Shown piece by piece: positions 14,440 through 26,346 of a stretch of DNA of 64,000 nt. The first letter of the stretch is position 1, and each line of letters opens with the position of its first letter. The stretch is from Chiua virens (lineage: Eukaryota > Basidiomycota > Agaricomycetes > Boletales > Boletaceae): NCBI GenBank assembly GCA_019787685.1, contig JAHNUO010000017.1, positions 62,001-126,000 of the forward strand, written 5' to 3'. Made by a program: the position numbers and the translations under genes. The notes under the pieces were generated by a model. That model saw only the letters and a list, made by a program, of their open reading frames with translations, searched no databases and was not told where the DNA came from.

Positions 14440-15458
14440 GGAGGCGTCCCAGTAGAGAACCTGAGACGTCGAGGGGAGGACAAAGTTCCTGGGGGATCTG
14501 AGGATGGAGCCTCTATGCACAACAATGTCACTCACTCGATTGTCTGGTCGGGAAATTCGTCATTTTTTCTCCCTTCTTTCTTCCTCTTTCTGATGAGAAC
14601 GAGGGTTCGTCCCCCGTACTCAATGCCGAGTAACCTCCCCACCCGGATATGAGTGTCCAATGGACCACAATGGGCCAACATTGACAGGTACTTTGCGCCT
14701 TGGTCTGTCAGCCTGTGGAAAAGGCCGTCGGGCGGTTAAACTTTTACCGGAGCGCCATATGTTCGATGAGTAAGAAGAAGCGATCGTGAACCGTTCATAA
14801 AACCACAAAGGGATGCCTCTGATACCCTACTTTCCCAATCATCAGGAGCCCTTGTTGTTTTTGGAAACGTCCTATGGAAGGCATAGATAACCGACCGACC
14901 ATCATGCATTATAGGCGGCCGGCCCATGGTTCGAAGAAGAGCTGTCAAACCGCCACCCATGGGTCGATGACTTGAGGGTGACGATATTCACGGGTGCAAA
15001 AATCACATAATAATAGCGTTGGACTGGACCTTGCCAGTGACGGATTCAAACTTGTATGGGCCTTGAATCAATGAGATATATCTCAGGCCGCCGAAACCAG
15101 ACTTACACGCAGTCGTCCTGCAGTTACTCCTACAGAAAGCGTGGAATTTGAACATTCTGAGCGTTCGAACAAGTCGCCGACTATAACCCATGATTATGAG
15201 ACACCAACCCACTTCTGCACCTCAATCACACCTCCACAGTTATTAGGTATTCATAGTACACGTGAAGGCAACATTTCTGCATTTAAAACCACGGAACTAT
15301 AACTTCAAGTTCTAATTAAAATCTGTACGGCGACGACCACAGGAAAAAATATATATCCGTGGAAAAGCGTGCTGGCGTGTCGATATGCTATGCAAGCCGG
15401 AGCTACGGTAACGGACCAAAAGAGGTGTAAACTGCGTAGTAGGCTAGTAGCCTCCTCG

Positions 15459-16475
15459 TCAAGTCAACCGGCTCCCCGACGAGAACGGTGTTACCACATC
15501 CATGACGAGTTCGTTAATCTTGAGATCCGCAGGGACAGTAACGGCGGGCGATGTAGCGCCACCGCCTTCCCATCCATGCACCAGAGTGCGGTCCGCGTTT
15601 TCGACACGTAGGAAGTACTTGGGGGATAGAAGGCCCTCATGATTGCCCTCTGTCAGAACTGACGCCATTGGTGGACAAATAAAACTCGATCCCGGCGTCA
15701 AGAGCTTTTTGAACGTTCACGAAAATCAGTATTTGAGACGAATTTCGCATACCTGTGTTCAGACACGACAATGAGCAGGGGCACTGATAGTTGCCAGCAG
15801 TGTACCTACCGCTGACGACATTACTACCGGCGACGTCCTGTGCGAGATGAATGTGGTTCCGCTTCATTTTTGACAAGCCTTGAATGGCTGAAAGAGGGCA
15901 AAGAAACTTGAGAGACGGGAGGGGAGAGGTAGAGAGGGGCGGACCTATTGATTGCCATGCCGGTCGCGTAGTGCCGTGGACAGCCATCGGTATCTCAGAT
16001 GCTGATAGTATGGGCTTGAGATCAAGTTCGACGTTCTAGAACCTACATTTGATAGCGGGTTCGGAAGAATCGCAGGCATGACTGACCTTCATAGAATGCC
16101 CTTGATTAGCACGTATCCACCACACGTCAGTACCACTAGATTCCGAGGTTTGGGGCTCAAACAGGAGATGATATCGTGACTTTTGATCGCGTTTTACGAT
16201 TTGTTGTAGTTCCTGGAATGTCACGTCTCTGAACATGGAGTTGGCAAGCTGTCTGACGAAGTGAGTCTCGGTCGATCGTCGCATTGCTAGTGTTATGGGC
16301 TCACCACGTCTGCAACCTTTGCGTAGCCGTCCTGACGGATGCTCAAGCCAGACTTCTCTGCACCATGGCGAAGGAGCCACGAGAGGCTCTTTGAGAGTCG
16401 TACCTCTGGGGAATCCCTTGGGTGTCCGCGTCGCTTGGGCGCCGGGCCCCTCTTTCTCGGTTCGCCCTCTTCCAT
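15459..16475 (-). CDS. TPT1: tRNA 2'-phosphotransferase (Tpt1/KptA family), one frame break
   Basis: Removes the 2'-phosphate left at the splice junction by fungal tRNA ligation, using NAD. Exons 16475-16305, 16248-16087, 16035-15945, 15887-15810 and 15752-15459. The family blocks appear in order: RLSKSLSWLLRHGAEKSGL, DGYAKVADV, QELQQIVKRDQKSRYHL, IRANQGHSMK, MAVHGTTRPAWQSI, MKRNHIHLAQD, GMRNSSQILIFVNVQKALDA, FYLSTNGV and LTEGNHEGLLSPKYF. The catalytic Arg/His blocks are present. The last exon changes frame at about 15,660 between STNGV and VLTEGN. The exon total is 796 nt, one over a multiple of three, so there is one extra base. No intron can absorb it. Since TPT1 is essential in yeast, an assembly indel is more likely than loss. 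Start 16475 gives MEEGEPRKRG; divergent from APP1. Confidence 0.93.
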
Positions 16476-16761
16476 GGGTAGTTCCCTCCTTGTCTGATAG
16501 TAAAAGTATTGTCCGCGAAAATTGTCTTGTTGCTCCGAATCTGAAACTAGCGGTAGAATGGCTGACCCTGGTCAAACGTGCACCATGCAGAGCTGGGAAG
16601 ATGGTGGTCCACATTCACCGTACATAACATTTGCGGAGTTAGCAGGTCTAGCACCATCACCTCTATTTGGGATATGAACGCCTCATGAATGTATTTTGTT
16701 TCAGTCCGCGTCCTCCTGGCCCATCGCCATCCTTTAGAAATACTGCCCAGTTCCCTCCAGA
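16476..16761. promoter_or_regulatory. Divergent promoter TPT1 / APP1
   Basis: 286 bp between two outward-facing start codons. No obvious TATA element. Confidence 0.45.
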
Positions 16762-18848
16762 ATGACCGTCCCTCATTCATCGAGATTGACCAGTTTCAAG
16801 GACTATATTTCGCACCGCGAAACGAGACTCTCGTTACCATCTCGGCGGGCGTTTCCTTTGGGAGAAGATGGCAGCTCGTCGGGACGCAGCACGATTCACA
16901 ACCTAGGCAAGTGGGCGGGTCAGAAAATGCGTAGGAGCGCTACAGACACTACCACCATTGAGGAGGTGCACCTATTCCCAGGCTGGGCGACCAAGCGTCC
17001 ACGTAGGCCTAACTGGCCGGAGCGACTCTGACAGTGAGTGTTGCTCGGTCTTTTTCGATGCTATCTCCAATTCCCTTCAAACAGCTCCTTTCGATGTCGA
17101 GTTCCTCGTTTCCGGGTTTGCGACGTCTCGTCGGTCGCCGGAATTTCTCACCCATTCTCAACGGGCATTCCTAAAGCTTGCTAGAAGTACGGTCTCTTAT
17201 CGCCGGGGGTCGAGACACTGTACCTCGTTGACTATATTGATAGGTTTTGTGTCCATACCCAAACCCCACCCGTTGCCGCCGCTAGACCCCGACCTACCAG
17301 GTGCTTTCGAAGGTCTGCAGCTCCCACCCCGTCCCTTTGAAATACCCGATGACTATGATCTGGAAAATCTTGATGCTCAATTTCGGAACAGCGGGAATTA
17401 TAACCAGAAGATAGATGATATCCCCTTTACTCAATTCACACAAGTGGAACCTATACCTGCCGAGCTGGTACGGTTGCATGAAAACTTAGAATCACGTCTC
17501 AAACCCTTCTGGGCATCTTCACTGTCCTCGCGAAGAGTCCAAGTCTCCGTATTCGTACAGTTACACGAATCTAAACATTTTCAACACTCACTAGAATCCC
17601 AGCCTCTACTAACCCGCGAGGTTCTAACCGGCTCGGACGGCTATTTTTCAAGTACATTCAAAATAAATTGGCAAGATATCTGCACGGATCCGATCGGGAC
17701 CCACATCACGTCGAATCACCCACATGTCGAACATGAATTGTTACTGCAGGCTCGGATTATCAACCCGGAACGCACGCCGGAACTCCACGAGACACCCACA
17801 AGCTCCATGCAAATGCCAATCACTCGCTCGATCGTAAGAGTCATCTCCGACATTGATGACACCGTGAGGGTGTCGAGAGTGTTGGATGGCGCACGTGCAA
17901 TATTCAACCAGGTGTTCGTTAAAGATTTAGAACATTCCCTCATTCCCGAGATGGGGGCGTGGTACGATACGCTTGTGGAGTGTGGGGTCCGCTTCCATTA
18001 TGTGGTTCGTCTCCGCATTTTCATTTCCGGGCCCGAATGCTCATCTCGGAATAGTCGAACTCTCCTTATGAGCTTCTTCCGTTGATAAATCAACTTATCA
18101 ACATTTCGAAGCTCCCCCCTGGTTCGATCCGTCTGCGTTCCTACGCCGGACGATCACTCTTCAATGGTCTCTTGTCGGCGCCAGCAACCAGAAAAAGGGC
18201 GAATGTTGTCGAGGTTCTGGATCACTTTCCAGAATCACAGTTCTTTCTCGTCGGGGATTCTGGAGAACAAGATCTGGAGTTATACGCTTCCCTAGCCGCC
18301 GAGCGTCCGGGGCAAATTCTTGGCGTGTTCGTACGGGATGTGAGCGCCGTCCGTCTCGAAGACCCTACGGGAACAAAAGTAGATTTCGGGTTGAACCGGC
18401 TCGCCAGTAAAACAACGGTCCGAGGACGATCGCCTTCACAAGCAACTTACCACCGCGTACACCGCCGAAACGCGCGGTCTCGGATACCGAGGTTTGCGCT
18501 CAGGCGCACCCAGGCGCGATCCGCATTCCTCAACCCAACAGGCAGGGGACCGTTCCCTCGACGTCATTCTCCTTAGAGTTGCCCGACCAAAGGACTTTGT
18601 CTCGGGTTTCGGAGGACTCGTCGAGTTCCATCGCCTCGACGGGTTCGTCATTGTCCTCGAGCATACGCTCGACGACGCGCCCAGTGCGGCCTATTACGGA
18701 AGGCGAAAAAAGGCGATGGGATTTACAAAGCCGGGTGAACAGGGCGCGGCTGGTGATGCCGTCTCATGTTGTGCTGAGGGTATTCGAGGATCCGAAGGAG
18801 TGTATGGAGGCGGAGCAGATTGTGCGGCGGCTCATGGATGTGAGCTGA
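16762..18848 (+). CDS. APP1: App1-like phosphatidate phosphatase
   Basis: App1 is an Mg-dependent phosphatidate phosphatase of cortical actin patches. Exons 16762-17002, 17085-17186, 17244-18004 and 18055-18848. Family blocks: EEVHLFPGWATKR, FDVEFLVSGFATS, the long proline-rich linker LPPLDPDLPGAFEGL, the DxDxT catalytic motif in VISDIDDTVRVS, SNSPYELLPL completed across intron 3, SYAGRSLFNGLLSAPATRKR, and FFLVGDSGEQDLELYASLA. The C-terminal Ser/Pro-rich tail ends RRLMDVS. The exon sum is 1,898 nt, one short of a multiple of three. The break falls near 18,440 between VRGRSPSQ and NLPPRTPPKRAV, consistent with one lost base. A weak alternative intron from GTCCGA to the AG at about 18,492 would also keep frame but would remove coding-like sequence. 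A GTGAGT donor at 17034 is an alternative end of exon 1 but needs another frameshift. Confidence 0.92.
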
Positions 18849-21696
18849 GGGCGACGCCGTTCGGTTACGTCGGCCATTCCCAATGGGCGCAAGTGAGTCT
18901 GATGTTTTTTCCCTCCGTTCGCCGGGTTTCTGTATATTTATTTTTGACGATGTCGTAAGGATACTGAATTATGTGAAGTGCTTAGTGCGGCCTTACGCCC
19001 GCTGTAACTGTAACGATGATATTGAAACACTGCCAATTCCAACGGTAGATCGCCCAATTTATTCGACTGGAATTGAAGATAGGAAAAAAAATATCGGACC
19101 ACCGTTGAGAGTAATGCGATGTGTGGCGCAGTGGCAGAGTCTTGGTGTGGCTCGTCACGAGGCTTGCATACGTACTACCGCTAACCGTTCAGCGAGAGTA
19201 TTAGGAATTCGAAGCCGCAGCTTATCGCTCGACGCATCAGGTGCGTATTCACGTGAATACATGCGCTTCCATGTGAACCGCGTACGGTACAGAGAAGGCT
19301 TCGAGTGGCGTGTGGTGAAACTGACTCTGGGGACTCATCCGTTGTTCTGGCACGTCATTGGTGTGTAATGGCGCAAGACTGCTAATGTACAAAGATGACG
19401 GCCCTGTTTGATGGTACATAATTCCTACTAGGATGTAGTAGGGCGATTTCCACCGCTGGCCTGGTCCCCGTTGCAGCCGCCTTGGATACTAGTGACGGTG
19501 ATCTTGATAGTGGAGTCTTGCCGACCCCAACAGGGTTGCTTGATGGCGGCCTTGTGAGCAAGGACGTCGGCGGTCTGTATACGACTGGTCAATTATCTGG
19601 ACACGGTAGAGCACATGCATAAGAGAGCTTACCTTTGTGTTGAGCATTGTCGTATTTCAGATATGGCGAAGGAGGTGATAGTAGGGACTCTTGTTTCTGC
19701 ACGTTAAAGTAGGGTAAGTGTCGACAAGGATGAAGAGAGGTTGTAACATTGCTAACCAGTAAGCAGTGGGAGGTTTTTATTGTCTTGTGTCTTTGGCGCA
19801 ACGCCTTTATATACCTGACGATGGTAGGGCCTTGCATCTCGATAGCACTACTTTCTCCGTGCTTGAGAATTCTTCGCGGCCGTGAGGGACTTGCCACCGA
19901 TAGTGGTAATGATGATCGAAGTCATGTCATCAATCTGACACAATGGGCGAAGAATAAGTAGGATGTGCCAACACCGACATTAATGAAAAACCCTCAACCC
20001 ATGAACTGTGGTTAGTTCTATAAAACAAACCTGTCCTCCGTTGCGTTCACAATCATGCGACCTGCACAGAGACGAAGCATTCATCTAGATTCGGGATGAT
20101 GAACCCGACGGACAAAAACAGGACGAGAACATGGACGAACTCGAAATTCCCCAGTCGTTGAGTATACGCCCGCTCGAACTGCGCTCTGATGGCATCACGC
20201 GGCGTGAGAACGCAAAGTCTGCGCCTCTCCTATCCAGTACCCTCAAGGCCGATCTCCAAACCACAGCCTAACTCGCTGAAAATTTCGGTTTCAAACATCT
20301 GAGTTTGGATATTTTGCCGTCAGATCATGTCTGCGCCTCCTTGTTCTAGGTGCCTGAAGGAAACCAGGTGGATACCATCATGTTACGAGCCGCATGTTTT
20401 ACCAAGGGGCATCATGAATGAACAGGGTTCTTGAGTTGATACCGATCGATCCCTGTCATCTCCTGACCCGGGGATTGATATGTTCCGACAGTGTTCATGT
20501 TCGTGAAGAGTTGTGGACGACTCGGGGCCCAGAAACCGCAGAACAGACGGACCGAGAACGATGACTAGCGCGATAAAATCGTTCATCTTATCAGCGGACA
20601 ACCATCTGTGGAATATAAGGTGGCTGTTAGGATGATCGGAGAAGCTACCTGCGCGTCGAAGTCAAGTGCCAAGGTACGCGAGCCACGATTTGTGGAGTAC
20701 GATCGCACCGTGCCGCACCTCAACATGAACATTTTCAGAAATCTTGACCACATGATCCAACGTTGCGGATCGAAAAAGCAGGTTTCAAAAAAACGCGGGA
20801 GTAGCCAGTGTTGTCATCCACGAGTCGAAAAATGCGAACTAACCGGTGTAAGGGTCTGAGTCCGAGTGATGCACGCGCTGTCGGTCGTGAAGTTGAGGTA
20901 ATTCTTGGTCTTTGTGGTTTCCTTAATCGTTAGACGCCAATCGAGTCTTATCAAAACGTAGGAGCGGCTTCCGTGCATCAATTGGAGCGATCCAAGGGGC
21001 GGTGTAAACGCGACGTTTTGACTATGGTCTGTTGATCAGTATATTCGCAGGTGGCGGAAATGGGCGCGAACGCGTGACATTCTCATTTCCAAGCCAGACC
21101 AATGGGCATGAGCATTTGGGACATCATGGGAGGTGCGGATGGGGGGAAGGCGGTACGAGAGCCTCGAATGAAAGAGTCTGTTCTTGGCACCTCAAGGCCT
21201 CACGGCTGGTCAGTGTGATTAGCCCGCACAAGTAAACTGATATCGCGATCATGGCACGACTTGGGAGTAATGAAAGCCGCAATCTGGGGGTGAATTACGA
21301 GCCGTACACGCTCCTTGACAAACTTTGCCACTGAGAAACGTGGTCGAACTTTGTTATTGTGGTCTGGTCCATGTATACCAGGAAACTCCCGACGATGCTG
21401 AGGTCGGGACCAGAGTTCCTTGACCGATAAGGCATTTGAATCGTGTCGACAGTTATCGAGACGGTTAGTAGAGCCGACAAGCGCTTTGTCTCTGACAGAA
21501 GGATCCGAACCGGACCGTGTTTCAAGTGCGTGACAATTGTCATGCAATGTGTCACATCCATTTATAATCACTCCGAGTCACACCTTTGTCTTGTTCTTTC
21601 TTCGCTCTAGGCTACGACAGTGGCGACCGTCGTCTCAAATAACTGCCAAGGTCGGTCATTCTGAGTCTCAGATACCTCAGAAACCCTATCTCACCC
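18849..21696. other. Gene-poor 2.8 kb
   Basis: No gene I can support. A + frame of about 57 codons at 20,096-20,272 (PDGQKQDENMDELEIPQSLS, then IRPLELRSDG) looks compositionally coding but has no start, no splice partner and no family. A tRNA-like 5' sequence at 19,122-19,155 lacks a T-arm. Confidence 0.4.
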
Positions 21697-23598
21697 ATGC
21701 TATGCCCTCAGTGTTCATCGTCGCACCCGTCCTTCATGAGTACTGCTACCAGAGGATCGCGTCGAAATAATAATCAGCGACGCCAACCAGCACCTATATC
21801 TGGTCCGTTACCTTTACCCAGCCAGCGTAGGCGTAGGTCCACGTCACCCGACCCTCCACCACCCCTACAGTTGCACAACCCAACACGCAAACCCGACATT
21901 TTTCATACCGACCAGAGTAAACGAAAGAAGCCAGGAAATGCATCTCTTCCTTCTTCCGGCTCGAGGCCATTCCTTGTGGCTACAGATGAGGTCAATTCCG
22001 ACCGTGGACGAAAATCCAAGGGAAAACCCCGTTCTCACAATCGCCATCTAGCGGAGAACGTTTCTCACGCGAGTGCGTCTCGTGCGTCGGAGATCCATCC
22101 CACTTCGATCAAGAGGGAGAGATCAAAATCGCGGGAATCGTTTAGGAAGGGCATCGCATCCGATGCCGAGGGATCTGGCAAAGAAACACATGGAGTTGTC
22201 GATACGCACACCGACTATGGTGGTCCCCTTGCTGCTGCCGAGTTCGCAAAAATGAAACGAGAATTGGATGGCTTAAAAAGGGTGCGCCACACCGGTTCCT
22301 ATATCTAGTGCGTCGCTTATTCGGCTGTAGGTGGTTCACGAAAACAAGAAAACTATCAAGAAACAAAGCAAGGTAATAATATCTACCGATTGTCCAAAGT
22401 GATGCTGACGCTGTTTAGGTTATCGAAGAATTGAAGCAACAAGATAGCACTTTGAAACAAGTGAGACGCCTTTGGCGCAGAAGGTTTTCAATACTAATTT
22501 GATTTGATTTGTCCAGAAGCTCAAAGACTCTGAATCTCAGGTTGCAAAGTTGCAAAGTAAGACAAAGAAATCAGACGAGGTTTGTTGGTGATTCCAACTG
22601 ATTGTTCATGTTAATTGACTCCTACATCCAAGATCATCACAACTGTGGAAAGCAATTCGCAATGTCAGATCTGTATGGAGTTACTCTACCGCCCATATGC
22701 GTGCGTATTTGATTGTTATCCCCTCAGCATTTCTGCATATCTGAACCACGGCAGACTTTCGCCCTGTGGGCACATTCTATGCGTGACATGCCTTCAAGAG
22801 TGGTTCCGTAAAGCACCTGGCATCGATGATGACATGTTCGACGACGACGATCCTGAATACTTGTTGCGCCGACGTAAGACTTGTCCGTGCTGCCGCACCA
22901 ACGTCCGGCACCGTCCCATACCCGTCTTCATGATCAAATCTATCGTGACTGCGATCGCTAAAGTAAAAGGGACCCAGCCTGGGGCTTCGCCGGGTCGCGA
23001 GCAGGCTTCCAATGACTCAGATCCATGGGAAGGCCTCTTCCCCGACGAAGAAGAAATTGATGATTACGGCCCGACTGACGAGGATGATGAAGACGAAGAT
23101 TATGATGAAGACGAAGGCGAAGACTCGAGCTGGTATGATGAAGTGTTCAGTTACGGTACAAGGAGCGGGGAAGAGACGTACCAGGGAGACTATGCATTCC
23201 CACGGTGGGAACCTCCAAGTGTCGTCATCGACGAGGATGACTATCTCTTCGACAACCTGGACGAGAGCGACCTCAATTGTCTCCGGCGTGGGGTCATAAT
23301 CGGCATGCTCCACGAATATGACGTGCAGTATAACCACGACGACGGACTTGTTGCCCACGATGAGGCTAACAATCGTATTTATCTTGGGTGGAATATACGT
23401 CTTAGCGCTGACGACGAGAATGGGGAAATGTACATGCGGCATCTCGCAGATGACATGGAAGCGCGACCGGACCGATGGAATATCGTTGAAGATGATGATG
23501 GAGGCTTCGAAGCTCACCAGTTGGCTCGTGAGGAAGAGGTCATCGAGTACCAAAATACAGACTCGGACAACTACATGGAGGAAGATGATTTGGATTGA
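21697..23598 (+). CDS. RING-finger protein with coiled coil and acidic C-terminus (putative E3 ligase)
   Basis: Six exons: 21697-22281, 22331-22372, 22419-22460, 22517-22579, 22633-22700 and 22755-23598. They sum to 1,644 nt (547 aa) with no breaks. Order of parts: a basic Ser/Arg-rich N-terminus, a short coiled coil coded by three exons of 42-63 nt (KKTIKKQSK, VIEELKQQDSTLKQ, KLKDSESQVAKLQS), then a C3HC4 RING. The ligands read CQIC, PCGH, LCVTC and CPCC. Between Cys6 and Cys7 lies an unusually long acidic insert of about 30 residues (DDDMFDDDDPEYLL). After the RING come long Asp/Glu runs. An E3 ubiquitin-ligase role is inferred from the RING. I do not recognise an orthologue. A second Met at 21736 is a possible start. 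Confidence 0.88.
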
Positions 23599-24064
23599 AC
23601 ATTGTACAGGTGGTTGTTACATAATTAGGTGTACTTGTAAGCGTGTAGCTTTTATTTGTAACCTCTCGCTTAAATATGGCTACCATACAAGAGAGCTGTT
23701 GAGCTGTCCGCCGTTGATGTGTCCGGATTCATTGGTTGGGAAAAGTGTGCTTGTGTCCTGATCCCAAATCAACTTGGAACCTGCGACGTCCAAAGCTTCA
23801 GGCAACTCTTGGTTATCATCGTGACCATGAAGCGAGTCGGAGGCCCCGGGCCTGTGCCATTATCGCCCGTGTGGTCGAATCAGTGCACCGTGAGCATCAT
23901 AGCTATCTTTGTCCAATAAAGTGCAACATATTATTGACGTTGGTGTGTCCAGCATTCTGGCTCCTTGTCTTATCTTTTTCGCCGAGATAATGCAATGCGT
24001 CAAAAGGAAGACGCCCAACTTTGCGGTGCATCAATCGCCGCCACTGCCGATTTGACTCGGAGCG
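23599..24064. other. Intergenic
   Basis: 3' flank of the RING gene and promoter of the permease gene. Nothing else seen. Confidence 0.4.
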
Positions 24065-26346
24065 ATGTGTGCTATTACGAAAGATCCACTGGACCTTGTT
24101 CGACCGTCGACATGGGTGCTGGAACCAGAAGAGACGACGTTCGCTTCCCATGGCTGGAGCAACAAGGATATGGATCCTGTACCTCCCCACTTGAGAACCT
24201 GGACGTGAGTAACACCATTCCTACATCTGGGTAAACGAATTTACCTGGTGATCCCTTCCACTGGCAGGACCTGGAACTATGTACGTGCCTCCTACTTTCG
24301 GATCCCATAATCATCTCATGCTAGTTGAGATAACTTACTGGATGTCCGACGCTACGAACCTCGCCGTTTGGGAACTTGCCAGTTCCATGCTGGCGATTGG
24401 TCTGTCTTGGTACCTCTCCCTGTTTTCATACTATTCCTGAAGTGCTCATGCCGTCGAAGGCGTCAGGCTCTTCCGTGCATTGCAGCGGGTTATTCCATCA
24501 TTTCCGTGGTCATGGTCCTCAATGGGACTATCGGTGCTCGGCTCCATGTCGCGTTCCCCGTCTTAAACAGGTCGTCATTTGGATTCTGGTTTAGTTACTT
24601 CACGGTGTTCAGCCGCGTTGTCCTTTCCATGTTCTGGTTCGGGATCCAGGTAATGAAATTGGTCACTACCATTCTGACCAACGTCATTGATAAGTTATTA
24701 GACGTATAATGGGTCACAATGTGTATACCAGGTAAGCATGAGTTTTCCGTATCAAGGGTTATTTACATAGGAACTCGGATTCGTTCAAGATGCTAAAAGC
24801 GATATGGCCATCCATTGCAAAGATGCCAAATCAACTCTCTCCGAATGCCAACATTACGAGCTCAGGTGACTATTGATGGACGAGTAGAGTGTGTATTCAC
24901 TGACCTCATTTCTCAGGTCTCCTATGCTACTTCTTATATTGGTTGATACAGTTTCCCTTCCTACTCCTCTCACCGCACAAATTGAGGTATTTGTTCCTCG
25001 TCAAGGGCATCATAGTCCCGATCGCGTGGGTGGCGATGATTGTATGGGCTTTCGTTCGAGTCCCACCGTCTAGCGGGTTATTTGCAGAGCATGCAACTAT
25101 CACTGGGACACAATTCTCCTGGAATTGGTTGAGTGCTATGAACAGCGCGCTCGGCATATACTCCAGTTTGTCCGTCAACATACCCGACTTTACTGTAAGG
25201 TTCCTATCACTTGTTGAGTATACTCGACTCACACTCAACATTATGCCAGCGTTACGCAAAAGACGAGAAAGCGTAGGTAGCCTCAGTTGCATGGTGGTCC
25301 AGCACTGACCGTAACATCTGATAGCCAATACGTGCAACCGTTCATAATCCCCGTCGTATTTTTACTTTGCAGCTTTGCTGGCATTGCAGTCACGAGCGCT
25401 GGAATACAGCTCTACGGGGAGGTCCTTTGGGATCCATTGCTCCTCATCGACAAATGGGATAACCGCGCCGCCGCTTTCTTTGCCTCCTTTGCGTTCGCGC
25501 TTACGACCGTTGGGACAAATATCAGCGCTAACTCTCTAGGCGCAGGAAATGACATGACAGTTTTATTGCCCAAGGTAAGTCTGTGCTCTCATGTATACCC
25601 ATAGTTTTGACGAAGCCTACAGTATATCAACATTAGACGTGGGCAAATAATATGTGCTTTATTGGAGGTTGGGCGTTGTGTCCCTGGGAGATTCTGGCCA
25701 AGTGAGCTTGCTGTATTCAAATAGATCCGCAAACTGACCATATGATGGCAAAGTGCTGAAGGGTTCTTGACCTTCATGAACGGATATACCATTTTCTTGG
25801 GCCCATTTGCAGGAATTATGATCACAGACGTGCGTGTTCTGTGCGGTGATAGTAATGACTCACCCCTGATTACTCCTTTCCTAGTTCTGGCTGGTACATA
25901 GAGGTAAGGTGGACGTTCCTGCAATGTATGATCCAAAGGGCCGATACAGATACACCATGGGATTTGTCAGTCTTGATCTCGTTCCCACGTAGCGGGGTAG
26001 CTGATTCGCTTCGAGAACTGGCGTGCGGTCCTTGCTATGCTCGTTACTGTGGTGCCAATGTTTCCAGGTCTCGTCAATTCTATTGACCCGGCTATCACCG
26101 TGGGGTATACCAGTCGTTTATTTGACATCGCTTGGATGTACGGGGTACGCTTGCGGCTTCTGTGCCAAGTCGATGCTGACATTGAAGATGCTGCCATAGT
26201 TCATTGTCGCGTCGGTGGTGTACTACGTCACCTCTGTCATCTTCCCAGCGCGGGGCACGTTTGTGGAAAAGCTTATTTCAGCGGATGACGCACTCGCGGA
26301 CACGAATTATGGACATGGGAGTCGGGACGAGTCCAAGTGGGGTTGA
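24065..26346 (+). CDS. NCS1-family permease (uracil/allantoin type), 14 exons, one frame break
   Basis: A plasma-membrane nucleobase/hydantoin:cation symporter related to Fur4/Dal4. Exons: 24065-24204, 24268-24280, 24330-24409, 24460-24649, 24702-24731, 24790-24865, 24917-25194, 25250-25272, 25325-25574, 25623-25701, 25754-25829, 25885-25965, 26016-26144 and 26200-26346. Diagnostic blocks: WSNKDMDPVPPHLRTW, SVVMVLNGTIGARLHVAFPV, SSFGFWFSYF, MFWFGIQTYNGSQCVYQ, NIPDFTRYAKDEKAQYVQP, GTNISANSLGAGNDMTVLLP, YINIRRGQ, MNGYTIFLGPFAGIMITDFW and PAITVGYTSRLFD. About 12 membrane spans are expected. The sum is 1,592 nt, one short of a multiple of three. The missing base is a T in the T-run at about 25,658, which would restore GGWALCPWEILA. 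Three exons are tiny (13, 30 and 23 nt). Substrate cannot be fixed from sequence alone. Confidence 0.93.

Larger units (their letters stand above)
13545..15163. repeat. Diverged direct duplication, copy B
   Basis: Second copy of the segment at 10105-11717, in the same orientation; anchors are listed there. The copies end in the vicinity of a shared motif GCGTGGAA near 11,693 / 15,138. Copy B lies 0.3 kb downstream (in TPT1 orientation) of the TPT1 stop. Confidence 0.85.

Noticed and set aside
10940..14470. Histone H3 pseudogene in both duplicated copies (AAGCA-A, GGTGGCAAG, and an LRRRGED stretch recall H3)
   Set aside because: Matches are short and out of a common frame, and the bulk of the H3 fold residues cannot be aligned. 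The shared reading frame encodes something else.
10105..15163. The two 1.6-kb copies as LTRs of a retrotransposon
   Set aside because: No TG...CA ends, primer-binding site, gag or pol in the 1.8-kb spacer, and the copies are strongly diverged and very long for fungal LTRs.
19122..19195. tRNA gene (GTGTGGCGCAGTGGCAGAGTC looks like a D-arm)
   Set aside because: No TTC-type T-loop or acceptor-stem pairing follows at the required distance.
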